A stretch of 64,000 bases of DNA from Sistotremastrum niveocremeum HHB9708 (taxonomy: Eukaryota; Basidiomycota; Agaricomycetes; Sistotremastrales; Sistotremastraceae). The notes under the pieces were generated by a model that worked only from the letters and a program-made list of their open reading frames with translations, was not told where the DNA came from and did no database searches. The position numbers were made by a program, and so were the translations under genes. Shown here piece after piece: positions 47,232-59,371 of the stretch (positions are counted from its first letter, which is position 1; each line of letters opens with the position of its first letter). The DNA is taken from contig KV419407.1 of assembly GCA_001630475.1 (NCBI GenBank), positions 310,001-374,000 on the forward strand, given 5' to 3'.

Positions 47232-47415
47232 TCAGTAGGAATATAATTTTTGTAACTTTGAACAACATAAATGGAATCTATCGCCCTCTTCTGATTATGT
47301 TTAGTCTAGGATCGAACCTTTATACGGAGAAGAGTTCGTAAAACGCAGTATGGTCAAGAGGCGACATCGCAAAGCCAAGCCATTATTAGATATTATGATA
47401 GCAATGTGCAGACAA

Positions 47416-48631
47416 CTATAAGCGAATGACGCCGTTGTTGTCCATTCCAGGATCTCGTCGCCCTTCACCAGACGCTTGGATCGAGGATGGATCGACCAAA
47501 GGCGGATCGTTTGGAATGGCTTCCTCGTCGTCCTCTAACGAATATCTGGAATTGCCTACTAGGCCTTCTTCTTCTTGAGGTACCCTGCGGAAACCACTTC
47601 TAGCGTGGTCACTCCAGCTATTGATCGATGGAATAGGTAATCCTGATGACCATCGTTCCGGGACTCGATCACGGGCTTGAGAGTATGCCTCTTGGCAAGC
47701 TTTGAAGAGACCAGCCGGGGCAACAGTTGGGAACTGTTCCACCCCTCGGAATTGAAGAACATATCGGCGGTACAACGTCCCAGTGACGAAGTATGCAAGA
47801 AATATCACGACAACGCTAGATAGAATGGGTCGACTGGTCGCACCGACTGCAAGGTTGTGGATGACTTACAAGGTGAGTAATACTACCATGACCCGACCGA
47901 AGAAGCCAGAGGCTCGAGTAGAGCAGGCGACCTAGCATCCTGTGAGATCCCATTCTTTCCTGATAAAGATATATATCTGACATTGGTACGCCATTCAAAT
48001 ACAAACGCGCAAGCGGACTGCGGATCAGGGGGCAGTTGTGCTACAAAAACGGGGGCACCTTTACACACAATTTCAGCGATTCATCCGTGACAACAGAGAA
48101 AGTTTTTGTGCGACGAACCAGTGGATACAGTAGTATCGCATATAAAGCGAACGGCCGTAGATGCCTTGAGATTTGAAGCTCCAGGGCAGGGTGACCCTCC
48201 GGAGTAAATTAAAATGGGGTTATTGTCCTCCACCACAAGTGTCGAGTTTTTCTGTCTATTGAGCTGAATGTATGAAACAAACTGAGAGAGAAGGGCTAGA
48301 TGTACTTACCCAGTAGAAAAGTCTCCATGTTCGCCCACAAATTTGGCACCCATATCTTCTGGTCGGTCGACACCGACAGGATTCCAGAATTCACTGGCCA
48401 AGCCGCGGCAGACATTGAGCTTATATGTTCGGCCCTCTGTTTTCACTTCGTAGTCGGTCCTGAAATATGTTTGAGTCAGCTCGAGCCCAGGTATCTCAGG
48501 AACCAGGAGAATTTTGACTTTGCTTGCAAAGAATTGAGGTCGTAGTAGTATCCATTTGACGTAGTAGTACAACTGTCCTGGGCGTATGTGCAAGATACAA
48601 AGAGCAATGACGATATGAGTAGCCTGAGCAT
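47416..48631 (-). CDS. MRH-domain type I membrane protein (Atg27/M6P-receptor-like)
   Basis: Signal peptide MLRLLISSLLFVSCTYAQ, then a mannose-6-phosphate-receptor-homology lumenal domain: CTTTSNGYYYDLNSL, YEVKTEGRTYKLNVCRGLAS, EHGDFSTG, VFVAQLPPDPQSACAFVFEW. A transmembrane segment (VVIFLAYFVTGTLYRRYVL) follows, and a cytosolic tail with acidic and Pro-rich stretches. This matches fungal MRH proteins related to Atg27 that cycle between Golgi, endosome and vacuole. At least five short introns. Start ATG 48631; the complex I gene starts 80 bases away on the other strand. Confidence 0.85.
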
Positions 48632-48711
48632 CGCCGCTTGACGGCTAGCAGCAGTCGGTTCGGGTTGTTTGACTTCATACTCCGCACGTCGCTGGATCGC
48701 TGTCTGGAACG

Positions 48712-50785
48712 ATGTCTTCGCTATTGCGACGCCAGTTGGCGTCCGTACCAAACATAATTTTACGGCGAAGTCTGGCAACCACTTCAGTAGCTAGACAGGC
48801 TGTTCCTTCGGAGGACCCATCCTCTGTGTCACGCACACGGGGTGCACAATCCGCTTTTGACACCCATACGGTCGAGGACTTGCACCATCTCACAGCATCC
48901 GAGGTTCTTGCTGAGACTGGTACTCGAAAAGATGCACAAATGCGTCATTTTACCGGTATGTTTGACCTCTTGTCTTCGTCCATGGTGGCTCACATCGAAT
49001 TCCAGTGAACTTCGGGTTAGCCCAGGTGCTCAATTAGGAAGTCTTAATTCTTACAATTCCCTATTTTACAGTCCGCAACATCCAGCAGCCCACGGAGTGT
49101 TAAGAATGATTCTTGAGCTGAATGGAGAGGAGATTCTGCGAGCTGACCCAGTGCGTGATATTTCCCTCGGAAACCTATCTCCACTCACGCCACATATGCA
49201 GCACATAGGCCTGTTGCATAGAGGAACGGAGAAACTGATTGAATATAAAACCTATACTCAAGCCCTCCCCTACTTTGATCGATTGGACTACGTTTCCATG
49301 AGTGCGGCCCATATTTTCGCATGACGCTTCAGTTCCTCACACTCCTTCACTCCAGTGACCAACGAGCTTTGCTACTCGTTAGCTGTCGAGAAGCTACTCA
49401 ACATTGAAGTTCCAGAGCGGGCGAAGTGGATCCGTACCATGTTCGGCGAAATAACTCGTATCCTCAACCGTGAGCCCGAACGTAGTCCATTTAGCCTTGT
49501 CTTTATTGAATACTCGCCCAGACTTGATGGCTGTCCTGACTCATGCTATGGATGTCGGTGCTCTGACGCCATTCCTCTGGGGCTTTGAAGAGCGAGAGAA
49601 GCTGATGGAATTCTACGAACGAGTGTCCGGCGCCCGCTTGCACGCCGCCTATGTTCGGCCTGGAGGCGTAGCTTTCGATTTGCCTCATGGACTGCTAGAC
49701 GACATCTTCATATGGGCTACCCAATTCAGTAGTCGTGTGGACGAGATCGAAGAAGTCGTTACAGGAAACCGAATTTGGAAAGCACGAACTATAGGCATCG
49801 GTAAAGTAACCGCCGAGCAAGCCTTGGACTACAGCTTCTCTGGTGTGATGCTTCGTGGTAGTGGGGTGAAGTGGGATCTCCGGAAGGTCGCGCCATACGA
49901 CAAGTATGACGAGGTCAGTCATTCGAACACGGTCTATCGTGTTTTCCGACTAAGCGCCGTACCAGGTCGAGTTCGACGTTCCTGTTGGGGTCAACGGCGA
50001 TTGCTACGATCGGTATCTGTGCCGTGTTCAAGAATTCCGAGAATCACTTCGCATTATCGGACAGGCAAGATGCATGGTCTTGGAAGAAGAATAGAGGCTG
50101 ATTATCATCGCGCTGCAGTGCTTGAATAAAATCCCCCTGGGAGCTATCAAGGTTGATGATCACAAGCTGGTTCCTCCTCCTCGCGCATCGATGAAGGAGA
50201 GTATGGAGTCCCTTATTCATCATTTCAAAGTCGGTCATATTTCTGTGGGATGCATGTCGGACCGATGATGATGTCTTCCTTGTCAGCTTTTCAGCGAGGG
50301 ATATTCGGTCCCACCTGGTGAAACATATGCGGCAATTGAAGCTCCCAAAGGCGAGATGGGCGTTTACCTTGTTTCGTAAGTAGATGCCAGTGGTCTGGGA
50401 GAAAGCTGACCAAAATGTAGGGATGGAACCAATCGACCATACCGATGCGCTATTCGGGCACCCGGCTTTGCGCATCTTGCAGGTTCTGACTTTATGATGA
50501 GACGTACGTACAATTCTTTTGGTCTTTTTTCGTGATTCTTTGACACTCATATTCGGTTAGATGTGAGTTCTGCAAGATGACAAATTAATTGGTTCTGATC
50601 GAGGGCGTGTAGCATATGTTGGCTGACGCAGTGACCATCATCGGAACGATGGTAAGTAGTTCGCCACGATCGTAATGTCACTGCTAAATGCTTTCTATAG
50701 GACCTTGTCTTTGGGTATGAATCTACGTTCTATTCTCGATCACACGTGTGATGCTAATGTATGATACAGGGAAGTCGACCGGTGA
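48712..50785 (+). CDS. NDUFS2: Complex I 49-kDa subunit (NDUFS2)
   Basis: Core quinone-site subunit of mitochondrial NADH dehydrogenase. The presequence is Arg/Ser-rich ([18 protein letters not shown]). Blocks: [109 protein letters not shown]-like region, [40 protein letters not shown] and the end IIGTMDLVFGEVDR. A 10-base exon (49006-49015) completes TVNFG. Other introns at the M-M, N-H and E-V positions keep frame. Nothing looks broken, so complex I is likely functional. Confidence 0.95.
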
Positions 50786-50879
50786 TTAGTAAGGGGACTG
50801 GGCAGGCAACAGGGGCTTTGAATGCATGTAGCTTGTAGATGTACCAAACGTGTGATAGAAGCGAAAGTGGCTCCAGCGA

Positions 50880-51417
50880 CTATGCGGCCACCAAAGTCTT
50901 GAGTTTCCCGGAGCGCTCCAGAGCGCTCAGATCATCAGAACCCCCAATGTGTTCTTGGTCTAGCGAGGGCAACGTGAGAATGGAAAGGGGTCAAATGAAG
51001 AGAACTGACTGATGAAGATGTTAGGAACAGTGCGTTGGCCAGTTGAGGATTGGAGGTATGACTGGATCTCGCTTCCATCGTCCCTCAAGTCGAGCCTAGA
51101 CGAGCGGGGTAAGTGCTAGGGCGATGCCCTGAAGATGTAACGAACTCTAGGATCTTGACGTCGGATTGATCGAGGCCAGGGTAGGTGGTCAGGAGTTTCT
51201 TTGCGCGTGCACAATAGGGACACCAGCTCTTGGAGAAGATGGCGACTTTGTTGTCGGCGATGGTGGACTAGAGACGGTCAGCAGTTAAACCGACGAGGAC
51301 GGCAAGACTGACCTCGACGAGTTGCTTGACTGGAGACATGGTAGATGAAGATGAAGAGGCCAGAGTGGTCGTTGTTTTGGAAAAGAGACGAGAGAACGAG
51401 TTTAAGAGTGAAGACAT
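50880..51417 (-). CDS. Dithiol glutaredoxin (CPYC)
   Basis: Glutathione-dependent thiol-disulfide oxidoreductase. Four exons: [18 protein letters not shown] through [26 protein letters not shown] through [24 protein letters not shown] through [23 protein letters not shown] to TAG at 50880-50882. CPYC active site, cis-Pro TVP (QRTVPNIF) and GG (HIGGSDDL) motifs are all present. The first about 25 residues look like a mitochondrial presequence; a second ATG at 51339 (MSPVKQLVE) would give a cytosolic form, as known for yeast Grx2. Convergent with the complex I gene, 94 bases apart. Confidence 0.92.
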
Positions 51418-51818
51418 CGGAATGGCTGACAAAGCTCGCAATTACTAAATTGCGTCATGGATCCGCTCCGCGGCGATCGTGGGAGCACAGCCGAGATCCC
51501 AGGGAATATTGATAAGATAAGGGGCAATTGCGTCGTCTGGCCCTGTTTGCCCTCGTCGACTGAGTCATTGATTTCCTAGTTAGGCAATTCTGAGTGATTT
51601 TCCTTTCTAGGACTGCACGTGACCGGAGTGAGCGGCGTCCGCATTGCCGCCGCTGGTCGTCGCCTCTCGAGTTGCGGCAAGATTGAGTCTCCACTCTCTC
51701 CGTAAGCAATCGGCTCTTCTTCTCGTCTTCGCAAGCGCTTTATTTGCTTCCGTTCCTGTCCTATTTCTTGTATATAAGGAGCTCCATTCTTAGATGATCT
51801 GTAGCCTTCACTCGCATC
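51418..51818. promoter_or_regulatory. Divergent promoter region, glutaredoxin and oxygenase
   Basis: 401 bases between two divergent starts. A TATATAAG element at 51771-51778 lies 48 bases before the oxygenase ATG. No other feature is recognised. Confidence 0.5.
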
Positions 51819-53193
51819 ATGGCCTCCTATCCTAACATCCCCTTTCCCGACGACGTCCCCACCCACCCACTCTTCATCGTCGACTTCAAGTTGATCGAGG
51901 CCAAAGACCCCTTTGAGCTCGACAAGCTGCGACAAGCATCGACCAATCTCGGCTTTTGGTAGTCAGTATCTTCTCTCCTATTCTCTCTGCCTGTATCGAC
52001 ATCGTTCCCAGCCTGAAAAACCATGGCGCAGAAGAGCTCGTCGACAAGATGTTCAACATCGGCGAAGACATGATGGATCTCCCGTTGGACGAGAAGATGA
52101 AGTGGGAGCAAGGCGACTCCGGTCGCTCATTTGGGCAAGTACCGCGAAACCATACGCCGAGCCGCTTCTGACTTGCTTCGTTGTAGCTACAAGTGCATCG
52201 GCGGGAACGCAGTTGATGAGGAAGGCACTCCGGATGCCGTGGAATTCCTCAACCTATCAAAGGACGACATTCTGTCCTACCCGACTCCCACCCATCGCAC
52301 GTACCCGTCTCTCGTCAACGAGCGCATGACCTCGATCGTCCAACCCTTCTTGGAAATCTCGCTTCATGTCACCAACGTCTTGATTGGGGCTCTCAACGAT
52401 ATGTTGGGATTGCCGGCCGGCACTCTCGCCGCCTTGCACTCCAAGGAACCGCCTAGCGGCTCTGAAATCAGAATCATCAAGAAGTCACCCCAGCCAGGTG
52501 GCACGGAAGAGAAAGCCGCTGCTCTGGCGGCACACACCGATTTCGGTTCTCTGGTATGCTACCATTTATTTATTTTTCTTTGGAGTTATACCTTCTCACC
52601 CCTTTTTCCAGTCTTTCTTGCACAACCGCATGGGCGGTCTTCAAGTGCTTGTCCCCGGAAACGATGTTTGGCAATACATCAAGGTAAGGCATGCTATATG
52701 CGTGTTTGCCACGTCTAAACCTTGGGTTTCCAGCCTATTCCGAATCATGCCGTGTGCAACATCGGCGACGCCCTGAAGATCTTCAGCGCAGGCATTTTAC
52801 GCTCCAACATTCACCGCGTCATGCACGTGTTCATGATCTTTTGGAAGATAACCCTTACTCATGTGCATGTTTCCAGCTCGCCACCAGGTGAACAACGCAA
52901 CTACAACAGATGGTCCCTCGTCTATTTCTCTCGCCCAAGCAACCAAGTTCTGCTGCGCAACCTCGCAGACAAATCTTCAATCATTGCTGAGGCACTCAAG
53001 GAAAGCGAGGACAAGTTCGTAACCGACTCCAACGCCGGCGATTGGTTTGCTCGTAGGATTAAGAATCAACGCTTGAAGAACAGGACTGTACGTCAATTCT
53101 ACCCTATCTCAGGGCATTGTTTCTGACAAAGACCAGGGTCCTGAGACTTGGAGGGCAAGTCGTGGAACCGAGTTCAACCCGAATCTCTTGTAA
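51819..53193 (+). CDS. 2-oxoglutarate/Fe(II) oxygenase, isopenicillin-N-synthase-like
   Basis: Non-heme iron dioxygenase of the plant/fungal IPNS-like family; substrate unknown. N-terminal DIOX_N part: FELDKLRQASTNLGFW, VDKMFNIGEDMMDLPLDEK. Core: iron ligands H and D in LAAHTDFGSL and distal H in LRSNIHRV; 2OG-binding R-x-S in NRWSLVYFSRP; GLQVLVPG and NIGDALKIFS are usual neighbours. The intron after HTDFGSL leads to SFLHNRMGGLQVL. The protein ends TEFNPNLL at TAA 53191-53193. Such enzymes often serve detoxification or secondary metabolism, but no cluster is visible here. Confidence 0.88.
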
Positions 53194-53573
53194 ATTTAAT
53201 AAACGGGCTCGAACAAATGTAGCTCTAGATGTATAAGGAAAAAATGTATGTACAACAAGGATTGGAATTCTATTCGGAACACTTGGAACGTGTATGTCAT
53301 CTCAGACTTACTCGTGACATGTCGGATGGTTGTGATCGGTTCATGACTCGAGAATCTCTCTGTTGACAGGATAGTCGTGGCTCGCTCGATTTGAACCGAG
53401 TTCCCGGTATTTGCACTCAGTGGCGCAAAAAACGCCGAGTCGTCAAAGGAAATGGCACGTGTAGCTCGCGTACCATCCGCATTTTGCAATTTGTTTAGGG
53501 AGCAGATCTTATTATTGTGATCGAATCTAGTCTAGTATCCCTAATGAACAGGCTCATCATTTTCGGAAACCCT
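53194..53573. other. Intergenic region, nothing recognised
   Basis: 380 bases between the convergent oxygenase and aspartic protease stops. A minus-strand frame (about 53196-53520, containing AISFDDSAFFAPLSAN) is open but has no ATG and no domain. Confidence 0.3.
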
Positions 53574-55260
53574 TTAGTTGCTGGTAGCGGTGGTGAAGGG
53601 AGTGGTGGCAAAGCCGACTCTCTTGTTGGCAGTGTCGAACTAGTTGATCAAACATGATCAGTACCGGAAAGCGTTGGCCCTGATTGTGAACTCACCACAG
53701 AGTAGAAGCGCTCGAGGAAAGCGTAGCCGTTGATGAAGTCCAGACCCTCACCAGTGGGAGTGCCGATCTTTTGGTGAAGATGCCATTTAATAAGAGTCGA
53801 ATGCATAGCAATATTTCACTTACGCTGGCAACAACAAGGTAGTTGTTTCCGGCGGTGCCACCGATTTGAGTGTTAAGAGAGCGGGGGAAGAGCTGAGCGT
53901 TGGGAGTCAACTCGAAGGTGACCTGGATTCAAGTCATGAATTATCGGGTCAACATTAGTAGGGGGTCCACCTACGCCATTGATGTTGAAGTTCAGGTTCT
54001 GGAGTTTGTTTAGGTTGGCGGTCGTGAGCTTCAGGAGACCAGTAGCACGGTCAGCAGTGGCTCCAGTGGCTTTTTGGTAACGGGAGAAAGCATCTGGTAC
54101 GCGAGGGTGAGATGGTACCATGAGAACCAACGAAGAAGCGACAAACCGGAGGAGATGAGGATGAGGGTAGTTCCAGTGTCAACAATGCCAGCGGTGCTGC
54201 TCAAGATGGCGGTATTAGAAGTGCCATAAGTGATGGATTCATTGATTCCCCAAAACTCGTTAGCAGGGGAAGTGCCGGTGATGGGAGCAAAAGTGATCGA
54301 GCCAGTGAATTTGCTGCTGTCAGTTCCACCGAAGGTGAGCTCGCCGTTGGTGATTGAGGAAGTGGTGGTAGGCTCGAAAGAGATACCAATTTCATTGGAG
54401 GAGATAACGCCCTAAACCACAAGATCATGAGTTCATGCATGTATTACTTTCTTGGAGATCACAAACGTTTGTGAACAGGTTGTCCGTGACGGTCGGGATT
54501 GGAGTGTTTGTGTCGGGGCTGAGAGTGTCCAAGGTGAGGTCCACGGGCCCGATTCCCAGAATACCATCAACACCGGAGAAGCCAGTAGAGGTTGAGGCCA
54601 CACCGATGGATTGACCGGGAATAACCAAACCAGAAGCCAATGTCACCGTATCAGTGAATTCTGTTCCGGAGAATGATCCACTGCCATAAGTGACGGAAAC
54701 TTTGTCTTTGGTTTGGACACTGGTAGAGGTTTTGACATAAGCTTTGCCGGCGCCGACCCATGTGTTGGAGCTTCCTAAATTAAGGTCAGCGATCCCGTAC
54801 AAATTTTCTTTGGGGATGGTTTATACCAGTATCAATGAGGAGGTCGTCTGCAAGACAATGTTAAATTTGTAGAACGACGACCTTGTACAATGATAACGTA
54901 CATTGAGTGGCCGGGCTGCCGACGCCGACGCTCGCAGTGTAAGTAACCTGGGATCACGTACACGTCAAAGTGATGCCGGGCTAGCAGCGTAATGGTACAT
55001 ACGACACCGTTGGTGACAGGGACACCGACAACAGCAGCGGCACTCAAGCCTTGAGCACGAGCAGCAGCCTTGGCTTTGCCGTGGGCAATGATCTTCTGTG
55101 CCCTCTGGCGTTCGGCCTCGACAAAGTTAGCAGAGCCAGTGAGGGCGATCTTCTTGGCGATGGGAACAGTGATGATGGACTCGTTGATCTGCACAACGGG
55201 AGTTGCGTATACAACAGACGCGAGGACCAGAGCAGAGAGAAGAGCAGAGAATTTGGCCAT
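53574..55260 (-). CDS. Secreted aspartic protease (A1, polyporopepsin-like)
   Basis: Pepsin-family endopeptidase. Signal peptide MAKFSALLSALVLASVVYA, a basic propeptide (about residues 20-90), then the mature enzyme from about TYTASVGVGSPATQY. First catalytic Asp in DLLIDTGSSNTWVGA; that DTG sits on a 21-base exon (54827-54847). Flap region VTYGSGSFSGTEF, then IPGQSIGVAS, GVDGILGIGP and second catalytic Asp in GIVDTGTTLILI. End segments: GGTAGNNYLVVAS, GLDFINGYAFLERFY, FDTANKRVGFATT. About seven introns. A TATA element at 55335-55342 suits a strongly expressed secreted enzyme. Confidence 0.94.
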
Positions 55261-55334
55261 TTTGGTCAGAGGCAGTGGTAGGCGAGGCAGGCAGGTTGCT
55301 GTTCGACGGCGAATATAGCAGCACCTTCACGAGC

Positions 55335-55342
55335 TTTTTATA
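55335..55342 (-). promoter_or_regulatory. TATA box of the aspartic protease gene
   Basis: TATAAAAA on the minus strand, 74 bases upstream of the protease ATG at 55260. Confidence 0.6.
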
Positions 55343-55807
55343 TTTCACGATGGAGCACCGTTGCTTAATAGTTGTAAGAGCGTACGGTTGTACGCCATGC
55401 GTGCAGGGCCAGGGCTCTCGAAACCTCATGGGAGACGTTCACAATGCGCAGAAGCTGCAACAGCACCGGAGAATAGAGTAAAGCCTAGGATATGCAGACA
55501 CTCCACATGCCACACTGAATCTTGCGGTCATACTAAGAGGCGATGTCGTCAAGTGGGGACATAGGAAGCGTACCTGATGTTAACCGCGTCGTGGCTTCTC
55601 GGACGAAAACGACGATAGCAAGAATAGAGTTAAATCCATGGGAAACTGAAGACCATTTGCCACCAAGACTTTTGAATGTTCGTGGGTTTTGAGAAGAAGC
55701 ACATCCATAGTCTGCATAGTTTGATTGGGTAATCCAAGTTTGAAACTCGACATGAAGGTCGTGTAAGGTCATAGACGGGAAATTCAGTTCCCAGGTCCTG
55801 CTGAGAA

Positions 55808-56313
55808 CGTTGGTCTGGCCTCGCCCAACGGTAGTGACTGGTCAGCGCAGCAGCATGCACTTGGTTCCGCGACGATCAGGGAAGGTCGCGTACAGGATCA
55901 AGTTTGGTTCCGTGTTTGCGATCGGCTCTCCCTAATCATTCACCGGAGCCGTCTATACCATTTGGAGCATGAGCTGCTCATACGCTGATTCACGATGTGA
56001 ACGAAATTCGCGTCTGGCCTCCCAACCTGCTCTTTACTGGCGAACGCGGTCTGCTCGCACCTTCGCACGCATTCCCGGAGCAATACCTAGTCGCTGTCCC
56101 ACCCCGGTCTGCACTCCACGTCAATCCGGATCTGTCCAGCCAAGTTCTATTCTTGCTTAGAGATGAGAACACATCCAAGAACTCTCGACATGAGCACCGG
56201 ATGGTTCATTCAGCTTGTAGGTCGTCTTTCTCTCACGACTGACATTCATCCCGAAAATACATCCTTTCGCAGGCTGCGCCATACGACCAGCCTAGCATGA
56301 AATCTTATCTCGC
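55808..56313 (+). other. Coding-like segment, unrecognised
   Basis: Two overlapping plus-strand frames with coding-like codon choice: first about 55840-55985 (VQDQVWFRVCDRLSLIIHRS), then 55985-56210 in the next frame (EIRVWPPNLLFTGERGLLAP, FPEQYLVAVPPRSALHVNP). A convincing intron follows: GTAGGT, branch-like ACTGAC and TTCGCAG, at about 56219-56274, after which the frame soon stops. No ATG start or domain is seen. It may be a real small gene with an unseen first exon, or a decayed gene. Confidence 0.25.
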
Positions 56314-56623
56314 AAAAACCAAGACAAGTAGCATCATCAACGTGCATGGCGTAAACATATTCGCGTGCTGTCGCGGTAATTGAATTATGGGTTGGCAAGT
56401 GATACATCTCGAATCTAGAACTGATGAACGCGTGAGAGCAAACCGTGTCTGGTGAATGGGCTACAGCGTGACGAGAAAGATGAACGAAGCGGAGAGACGA
56501 ATGTGTATGGAAAACGAGAAGAAGAAAAGGAAAGAGACATATTAATTGCGTGTTACAGAAGCGTAATGTTCATCTTGAATTTCGATCGTGATTTGTTGGT
56601 TGCACGATTATGAGACCAGCTCT

Positions 56624-58779
56624 TCATGCAAAGCGGACCTTTTCGCCTGGACGACCATCCGACAACAGAACCACAGCCTATATAAATTCAGTTTACAATC
56701 CAATAGTTGATTGGACCATATACTCACGTATTTACCGCTGATCTTCCACCCAGCTTCATCTTGATCAAGCTGCTCAGCAATCGCATCACTTTCAAACCCA
56801 ACGACGACATCGGACTGCAGATAGCCGAGCATGAGAACTTGTACATATGCTGCTATATCGATGCGCTCACTTTGATTGTCCTTAGAGAAGCAACGCGAGG
56901 AGCGCCAGGGAAGGTAGCCATGGGGCCAATGGCGACATCAAACGGAGTGGATGCAGGCGCAGCGCAATCATATGTGAGCTTGCGATGATTCAGATCCCCC
57001 TTGAAGATGACGAGATCGGACTGCGACAGATGCAAGAACAAGTCTGGAGCTTCAGTGTGCAAGTCCCACTAGATATTTTGGTCAGGCGTGGGTCTCCGAA
57101 AAGGCATAATCCACCAACGTAAGTGTAGCCAGTGCACCAGAAGGCGTGTTGCTCGTAGACCCATTTTCCCTCCTTCTCGTATTGCTACGGGAAAAGATCG
57201 CATCAATATCAGATTACGGGAACGAAAGATTAGCTTTCTAACCTTCCACCTTCTGCCCAAGCGTCTGAGAGACTCGAGCTCGGCGTCAGTCGCTTTCGGG
57301 AACAATTGCCCATAAACCATGGAGTTCAAGAGCCATTCCCAGTCTTTTCTGGTAACGTCGGACACGAACCAAGCAAAGCGTTTACCGTGGAAGCGCACTT
57401 GAGATGCGATTCCGCTCTGGATAAGGAAGTCGGCTGAGAGGGTCGGGCGTCAGTCATACGACCGGCGCTCAAAGGAAAATTCTTACCGTATACGCAATCG
57501 CAGTACAATTCAAAGCCTGCGTTGTCCAGAACGAAGTCGATTCTCCCGCCAGCGCCCGAGCGTCCTCTGGTTTCTTTGATATCTTTGATAGTTTCCCAGA
57601 GCCGCGACATATGATTTCCAAGAATGTTCTTCTCGGTCGCCGCGAGATGTTCGCCACCAGTCGATTGCAAGGATTTGATTTGATCCTCCGTCATGTTGAT
57701 AAGGAGAGACAGATCAGTAGAGTTTCCCCAGAGGCACACTATATGCATGTAAGGTCGTGCTCTTTCAAGTGGGATGGCAATCAAACCTTGAGTTAATTCA
57801 AGGAACATGAGGCGTTCTTTCTCGAGCTTATCGCCGTCTGATAAATGATTGGCGTGCGTGAATGGCTCTACGAATCTAGTAGAAAGCTCGAAGACGGCGT
57901 CCGAGGAGCGAGAAAAGGTGTCGCATTTTTGCCTGAAAAATACATCGCTGTGGTGCGTCAGGCCAATGGAGTGAAGCGCGACGCAAGAAAAGCTAACTAG
58001 TCCTTCCAATATTGGCTGATACTGAAACATTCGTGGAGACGACGATACTTGTATGCTTCCGCGAAAAGCCAGGGCGCATTCATGAAGTCCTTTCCTACGG
58101 AAAGATTGCCTCAGGGATGAGAAAGTTTATCAAGACAAAACACGAACCTTGAAAGTATTTGGCAATTTCCTTATTCCACAAAGGAATGTCTCCTTCTCCG
58201 TCGTCGATGATGGGCCTCAACTTTTGATTACCACTCAAGTCAGACATGAGGTCGTCCATTCTTTCGACGCATTTGACGAGGTCGACGACTTTATCCTCAG
58301 CAGACTGGTCGTTCAAGGTACGAATGGTATCCTCAATGGCTTTTCCGAGGATGGTAGGGAGCCTATGACCCATGGTAGCGTAGGCGAAAGAGTACTCATG
58401 GTACCCTCTGTAGGCCGGCCAAGGTGGGTTGTTCGGGTCGACCTAAAAATTTAAGACCCATATATGCGGGGTTTTTTGGATATAGAAGAACGTGAAAACT
58501 CACTCGAGAGGGAGTACGAGGATAGAGGGCCTTGAGCTCCTTTTTCTGGGGGAGATTTCCTAGCGATAGGCTGACTTTGACGCCCCCTGCATTGGGTGCA
58601 CCGTTGGAAGCGCCATTGACGCCGTTGGCCTTGGATGCGTTGGCTGTAGGAGGAGCAAGCTTTGCGGATGCAGACATGGTCTTCAAAGGAGAACTGATGG
58701 GGTCTTCGTCGCTGGATGGAGGCGTCGGTGGGAAGTACGAATCAGATTCTGTGAGCACTGGACGAGCCATGGTGAGCAT
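56624..58779 (-). CDS. ARMT1: ARMT1-like damage-control phosphatase (DUF89)
   Basis: Metal-dependent phosphatase of the DUF89/ARMT1 family (yeast Hrt2/YMR027W group); acts on reactive sugar phosphates, and the human member was also reported to methylate carboxylates. Blocks: [34 protein letters not shown] next to LWGNSTDLS, the metal-site motif [49 protein letters not shown]-equivalent [15 protein letters not shown], and the end [20 protein letters not shown]. An N-terminal Ser/Pro/Ala-rich region of about 100 residues precedes the domain. The first ATG is 58779; the ATG at 58770 sits in a better context (ACCATGGC). Confidence 0.9.
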
Positions 58780-59371
58780 TGGGTTCACAATAGAGCATGA
58801 TACGGTCTTTTAAAGGAAAAACTGGGGGTCAACGGCGTGATTGAGGGTACTTACGAGAAAATTGCGGGCCCGGATGTGGACTAGCAACGACGGCAGAGGA
58901 GAGAAGAGAAAAGGGTGGAGAGAGATGAAACGACGACCGGCATGTAAATGCTTGGGCGGCTATGACGTCGGTGTTGCCCGTCTGCCGAGATCGATCGGTG
59001 GCTTCCGAACTCCGCTGCCCGAATCGAATACTTGCCTCTCTTTTTCGAGCAGATTATGTCGCTTGTGTCAAGATAATCAGCCTGCACGCCGTCTGCTCCA
59101 CTTCCTCCAACGGCCCTGCGCTGCATCAGAACGTTCGCTGCGACGTCACGGACGTCGACTCTCGCACGTCCGCCTTCTGAACTCAACGCGATACGTCACT
59201 TTCCTATTTCGCAGCCGATCATCTCATTAGCAGAGCCCGCCGATCATCTATCGTACAATATTGGGCAGCATATTGTACCTACACACCAACATTCCAACAC
59301 TTGTTGCGCAACGTTCACGAACACTCTGCATTTACACCGATATTTCGAGGGCTCGAAATGCGAGCGCTGGT
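58780..59371. other. Intergenic region upstream of ARMT1
   Basis: 592 bases between the phosphatase stop and the ARMT1 start, both minus strand. It should hold the ARMT1 promoter. No repeat or RNA gene is visible. Confidence 0.4.

Larger units (their letters stand above)
55261..56623. other. Longest gene-poor stretch
   Basis: 1,363 bases between the protease start and the ARMT1 stop, the longest gap in the window. Its left end is the protease promoter. The middle (55808-56310, plus) has coding-like sequence described separately. The rest shows nothing I can name. Confidence 0.5.

Noticed and set aside
53196-53489. Minus-strand frame of 97 codons after the protease
   Set aside because: No ATG, hydrophobic nonsense-like end, no domain; probably untranslated sequence.
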